DNA of 64,000 bases from assembly GCA_020081605.1 (NCBI GenBank), contig JAHREC010000013.1:5704001-5768000 (forward strand). Direction: 5' to 3'. Of the stretch, positions 59,901 to 64,000 are shown in pieces. This DNA comes from Albifimbria verrucaria. Its lineage: Eukaryota > Ascomycota > Sordariomycetes > Hypocreales > Stachybotryaceae. Made by a program: the position numbers and the translations under genes. Numbering within the stretch: position 1 is the first letter of the stretch; each line of letters starts with the position of its first letter. The notes beneath the pieces are model-generated. The model made no database searches. It saw nothing but the letters and a program-made list of their open reading frames with translations, and was not told where the DNA came from.

Positions 59901-62900
59901 ATCGTCCGCCGCTTCTGTACCGGTGCCATGTCCTACGGTTCAATTTCCATGGAGTCTCACTCCACTCTGGCTATCGCCATGAACCGTCTTGGCGGAAAGT
60001 CCAACACTGGTGAGGGTGGTGAGGATCCCGAGCGATCCCAGCGCATGGCCAACGGCGATACGATGCGTTCTGCCATCAAGCAGGTCGCTTCTGGTCGTTT
60101 CGGTGTCACTTCTGCCTACCTTGCCGACTCTGACGAGCTTCAGATCAAGATGGCACAGGGCGCCAAGCCTGGTGAGGGTGGTGAGCTGCCTGGCCATAAG
60201 GTCTCCAAGTCCATTGCCAGAACCCGTCACTCCACTCCTGGTGTCGGTCTGATCTCCCCTCCTCCCCACCACGATATTTACTCCATCGAGGATCTTAAGC
60301 AGCTGATCTACGATCTGAAGTGCTCAAGCCCTCGTTCGCGAGTTTCCGTCAAGCTTGTGTCTGAGGTTGGTGTCGGTATTGTCGCCTCCGGTGTCGCCAA
60401 GGCCAAGGCCGACCACATTCTGATCTCCGGTCATGATGGTGGTACTGGTGCTTCCCGATGGACTGGTATCAAGTACGCTGGTCTGCCATGGGAGCTGGGT
60501 CTTGCTGAGACCCACCAGACTCTGGTCCTGAACGACCTCCGTGGTCGTGTCGTCGTCCAGACCGATGGTCAGCTCCGTACCGGACGTGATGTTGCCATTG
60601 CCTGTCTGCTTGGTGCTGAGGAATGGGGCTTTGCCACCGCTCCTCTCATTGCCATGGGCTGCATCATGATGCGCAAGTGCCACTTGAACACCTGCCCCGT
60701 CGGTATTGCTACCCAGGACCCCGAGCTGCGACAGAAGTTCCAGGGTACACCTGAGCATGTCATCAACTTCTTCTACTACGTCGCCAACGAGCTTCGTGCC
60801 ATCATGGCTCAGCTTGGTTTCCGCACCATCAACGAGATGGTTGGCCACGTTGAAGTCCTCAAGATGCGCGATGATCTTCGCACCAACAAGACTGCCAACA
60901 TTGATTTGTCCCTCCTGCTGACCCCCGCTCACAAGCTCCGTCCCGGTGTCGCAACCTTCAATGTCCGCAAGCAGGACCACAAGCTCTATGTCCGCCTCGA
61001 CAACAAGTTGATCTCGGAAGCCGAGTTGACTTTGGACAAGGGTCTCCCATCAAGAATTGAGTGTGACATTGTCAACACCGATCGAGCCATGGGTACCTCG
61101 CTCTCTTACCAGATCTCCAAGAGATACGGAGAGACTGGCTTGCCCCTGGACACTGTCCATGTTAACATCAAGGGCTCTGCTGGACAGTCTTTCGGTGCCT
61201 TCTTGGCTCCTGGTGTTACTCTTGAGCTCGAGGGTGACGCCAACGATTACGTCGGAAAGGGTCTGTCGGGTGGTCGTCTGATCATCTACCCGCCCCGCTC
61301 TGCCGTCTTCAAGGCCGAGGAGAACATCCTCATCGGTAACGTCTGCTTGTACGGTGCCACCACCGGAAGCTGTTTCTTCCGTGGTGTCGCTGCCGAGCGT
61401 TTCGCCGTCCGAAACTCGGGTGCTACTGCAGTCGTTGAGGGTGTTGGTGACCACGGTTGTGAGTACATGACTGGTGGTCGCGTCGTCATTCTGGGCAGCA
61501 CCGGCCGAAACTTCGCCGCTGGTATGTCTGGAGGTATTGCCTATGTGCTTGACATTAACCACGACTTCCACTCCAAGCTCAACACCGAGATGGTTGAGGC
61601 CAGCTCACTGGAGGACCCCACCGAAATCGCCTTTGTTCGTGGCCTTATCGAGGATCATCACCACTACACTGGATCTGAGCTTGCTGCTCGTATCTTGGTT
61701 GACTTCAACCGTGCCTTGCCTCGCTTTGTTAAGGTTCTGCCTGTCGACTACAAGCGTGTCCTCGCCGAGGAGGCCGCCAAGGCAGCTGAGGCCAAGCGTG
61801 CCGAGTACAACCTTCCCGTCATTGCTAACCACCCCAAGAAGGAGGAGAAGGCTAGCAAGCTTCAAGACATGGAGGAGGCTGTTGGTGACAACGCTGCTGA
61901 GAAGAAGCGAGCTCTGGTGCTTGACAAGACCAAGGGATTCATGAAGTACGCCAGACGTTCCGAGAAGTACCGCCCTGCTGCCTCCCGTGTCAAGGATTGG
62001 GCCGAGCTCAGCTCTCGCCTTGACGAGGACGAGCTGAAGTACCAGTCTGCTCGCTGCATGGACTGTGGTGTTCCATTCTGCCAATCTGACACTGGTTGCC
62101 CCATCTCCAACATCATTCCCAAGTGGAACGAATTGGTGTTCCAGAATCAGTGGAGGGATGCTCTTGACCGTCTCCTCATGACCAACAACTTCCCCGAGTT
62201 CACTGGTCGTGTATGCCCTGCTCCTTGTGAGGGTGCCTGTGTTCTGGGCATCAACGAGGACCCTGTCGGCATCAAGTCCATCGAGTGTGCCATCATTGAT
62301 CGCGGTTTCGAGATGGGCTGGATGATTCCTCGTCCCCTGAGGTCCGAACCGGCAAGAAGGTTGCCGTTATTGGTTCAGGACCTGCCGGTCTGGCTTGCGC
62401 TGATCAGCTGAACCGAGCCGGTCACCTTGTGACTGTCTACGAGCGAGCTGACCGCCTGGGTGGTCTCCTCATGTACGGTATCCCGAACATGAAGCTCGAC
62501 AAGCGTATCGTCAAGCGACGAACCGACTTCATGGCTGCTGAGGGTATTAGCTTCCAGACTGGAGTTGCCATTGGCGAGGAGGGCCAACCATCACTGTCTG
62601 ATCTCAAGTCCAGCCACGATGCCGTGGTCATCGCTACTGGTGCTACGGTTGCCCGAGACCTGCCCATCAAGGGCCGACAGCTGGAGGGTATCCACTTCGC
62701 CATGGAGTTCCTGCACAAGAACACCAAGTCTCTCATGGACTCTGAGCTCACCGATGGTTCGTACATCTCGGCCAAGGACAAGCACGTTGTTGTCATTGGT
62801 GGTGGTGATACCGGTAACGACTGCATCGGTACCTCCGTTCGTCATGGAGCCAAATCGGTTACCAACTTCGAGCTTCTGCCCCAGCCTCCGCCAGAGCGAG

Positions 62901-63505
62901 CCAGCGACAACCCCTGGCCTCAGTGGCCCTGAATCTACCGTGTTGACTACGGTCACACTGAGGTTCGTCAGCACACTGGCAAGGACCCTCGTGAGTACTG
63001 CATCATGTCCGAGGAGTTTGAGGACGACGGCACTGGCAAGGTCAAGGGCATCAACACCATCCGTGTTGAGTGGACCCGCTCGCCCAGCGGTGGATGGGAC
63101 ATGAAGAAGGTCGACGGATCTCAGCAGTTCTTCCCCGCCGACCTGGTTCTCTTGGCCATGGGCTTCCTTGGTCCTGAGGCCCGTGTCCTTGGCGATGAGA
63201 TTGAGAAGGACGCTCGCAAGAACGTCAAGACGGCGCCTGGCAAGTACAGCACCAACGTTCCCGGTGTTTTCGCTGCTGGTGATGCTCGCCGTGGACAGTC
63301 CTTGATTGTCTGGTAAGTTCTAAAACCACCTCCTAATGAATATTGACATGAGAAGCTGACTGGTGTGCACAGGGGTATTAACGAGGGACGCATGGCTGCT
63401 CGTGAGATCGATCTTTACCTGGAGCAGTGCACCAGCCTGCCTGTTACCGGAGGTATCGTCAAGCGCACCGCGAAGGAGATTTTCAAGATGATTGAGACCA
63501 AGTAA
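56989..63505 (+). CDS. glt1: NADH-dependent glutamate synthase (GOGAT), fused alpha/beta form
   Basis: Makes two glutamates from glutamine and 2-oxoglutarate in ammonium assimilation. Exons 56989-57166, 57230-57270, 57337-63312 and 63373-63505; about 2,110 aa. A propeptide of about 50 residues precedes the nucleophile Cys of [13 protein letters not shown] (amidotransferase domain; [19 protein letters not shown] and [10 protein letters not shown] follow). The synthase domain has [11 protein letters not shown] and the FMN region, and the 3Fe-4S cysteines [15 protein letters not shown] near 60660-60700. The beta-type part has [16 protein letters not shown] (62057-62100), FAD motif [12 protein letters not shown] (62365) and NAD(P) motif [14 protein letters not shown] (62790). 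Bases are missing at about 57103, 57478, 57513, 57597, 58460, 59865 and 62335. In addition a TGA at 62930-62932 interrupts the frame without any shift, where the family has Arg ([13 protein letters not shown]). Confidence 0.97.
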
Positions 63506-64000
63506 ATGTTGTGACATTGCTTTACATGGACTAGATATGAGAGATTACGCGCATGAGTTTCAGGAGCCAAATGGAGTTTGCCATGAATGTCAAGCTTATG
63601 AAACTACAGGGAGATGACGTTTGGCGTTTGGAATTTTCTTTTACGAGATTTGAGTCTTTATATATATACCAGGCTGTCTGTACGGTATGATCAATTGAGT
63701 TTTGTATTTTTAGCAATGAATGAGCCTCTGTGCTGTGATATGTTTGTGATACTTAACTGGCCTATGTTTCGATCTTTACTGCCATGGCAGACAGTTCCCA
63801 TGAGGATATACATGTAGCATGTACGGAGTAGGCACGTCAATGAGGACGTTTGTGGAACATTTGGCGAATGTTCACTCATGTCCTCTTGGAGGATGACGTC
63901 CAGACCTCGTGCATTGACAACAGGGCCACGGATATTCTCTAGCTAGCTGATTTAATTGTTGCCAGCCCTGTTTTGACATAACGGTGCCTGTTTACTCTAG
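63506..64000. other. GLT1 3' region to window edge
   Basis: AT-rich 3' UTR (63500-63800) followed by sequence without a recognisable gene. Confidence 0.4.

Noticed and set aside
58453..59943. 496-aa open frame on the minus strand opposite GLT1
   Set aside because: Shadow of the strongly biased third codon positions of GLT1; low-complexity Leu/Val/Gly composition and no domain. The same applies to 60324-60980, 61050-61571 and 61605-62084 on the minus strand.

Overview
This is nuclear DNA from a filamentous ascomycete, most probably a sordariomycete of the order Hypocreales. The evidence is 50-140 nt introns with GT(A/G)(A/C)GT donors and CTAA/CTGA branch sites, a velvet-family VeA, a fused NADH-GOGAT, an Mga2/Spt23-type membrane-anchored factor, CT-rich leaders, and intergenic DNA full of GTAGGTACC/TACTGTACAGTA-type words. 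The order and species calls are inference. There are no operons, no CRISPR arrays and no bacterial or phage genes.

Layout. Left edge to 5 kb: the 5' part of RPB3 (minus) is divergent from SOF1 (plus), which converges on a bifunctional PFK-2/FBPase-2 (minus). 4.9-12.6 kb: gene-poor, many short tandem repeats. 12.6-26.4 kb: four plus-strand genes, TAD3, RNase H1, an Nha1-type Na+/H+ antiporter and MGA2. 27.5-28.8 kb: an unrecognised Q-rich protein (minus). 30.1-31.8 kb: VeA (minus), followed by 7.3 kb with no recognisable gene. 39.1-42.3 kb: ARM-repeat Vid28/Gid5 (minus). 44.5-49.3 kb: plus-strand Pho80-type cyclin, Emc10-like ER protein, Chz1 and Bet1, with Apc15 (minus) tail to tail with Bet1. 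51-57 kb: a third gene-poor block. 57-63.5 kb: NADH-glutamate synthase GLT1 (plus).

Sequence quality decides how this window must be read. Most genes are interrupted by single missing bases, most often in C or G runs (typically 4 where the family needs 5). Restoring one base restores the family reading each time I could check it. NHA1, EMC10 and APC15 read without a break; so does the RPB3 fragment. I therefore treat the breaks as assembly or sequencing errors and annotate the genes as functional, giving break positions. One defect is different: an in-frame TGA in GLT1 at 62930-62932.

Functionally the set is mostly housekeeping and regulation: transcription (RPB3), ribosome biogenesis (SOF1), tRNA editing (TAD3), RNA-DNA hybrid removal (RNH1), chromatin (CHZ1), cell cycle (APC15, cyclin), secretion (BET1, EMC10), lipid-responsive transcription (MGA2), development and secondary metabolism (VeA), and carbon/nitrogen metabolism (PFK-2/FBPase-2, GID ligase subunit, GOGAT). 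I see no gene cluster acting as one pathway and no convincing novel system. The least explained parts are the Q-rich protein and the three long gene-poor blocks.
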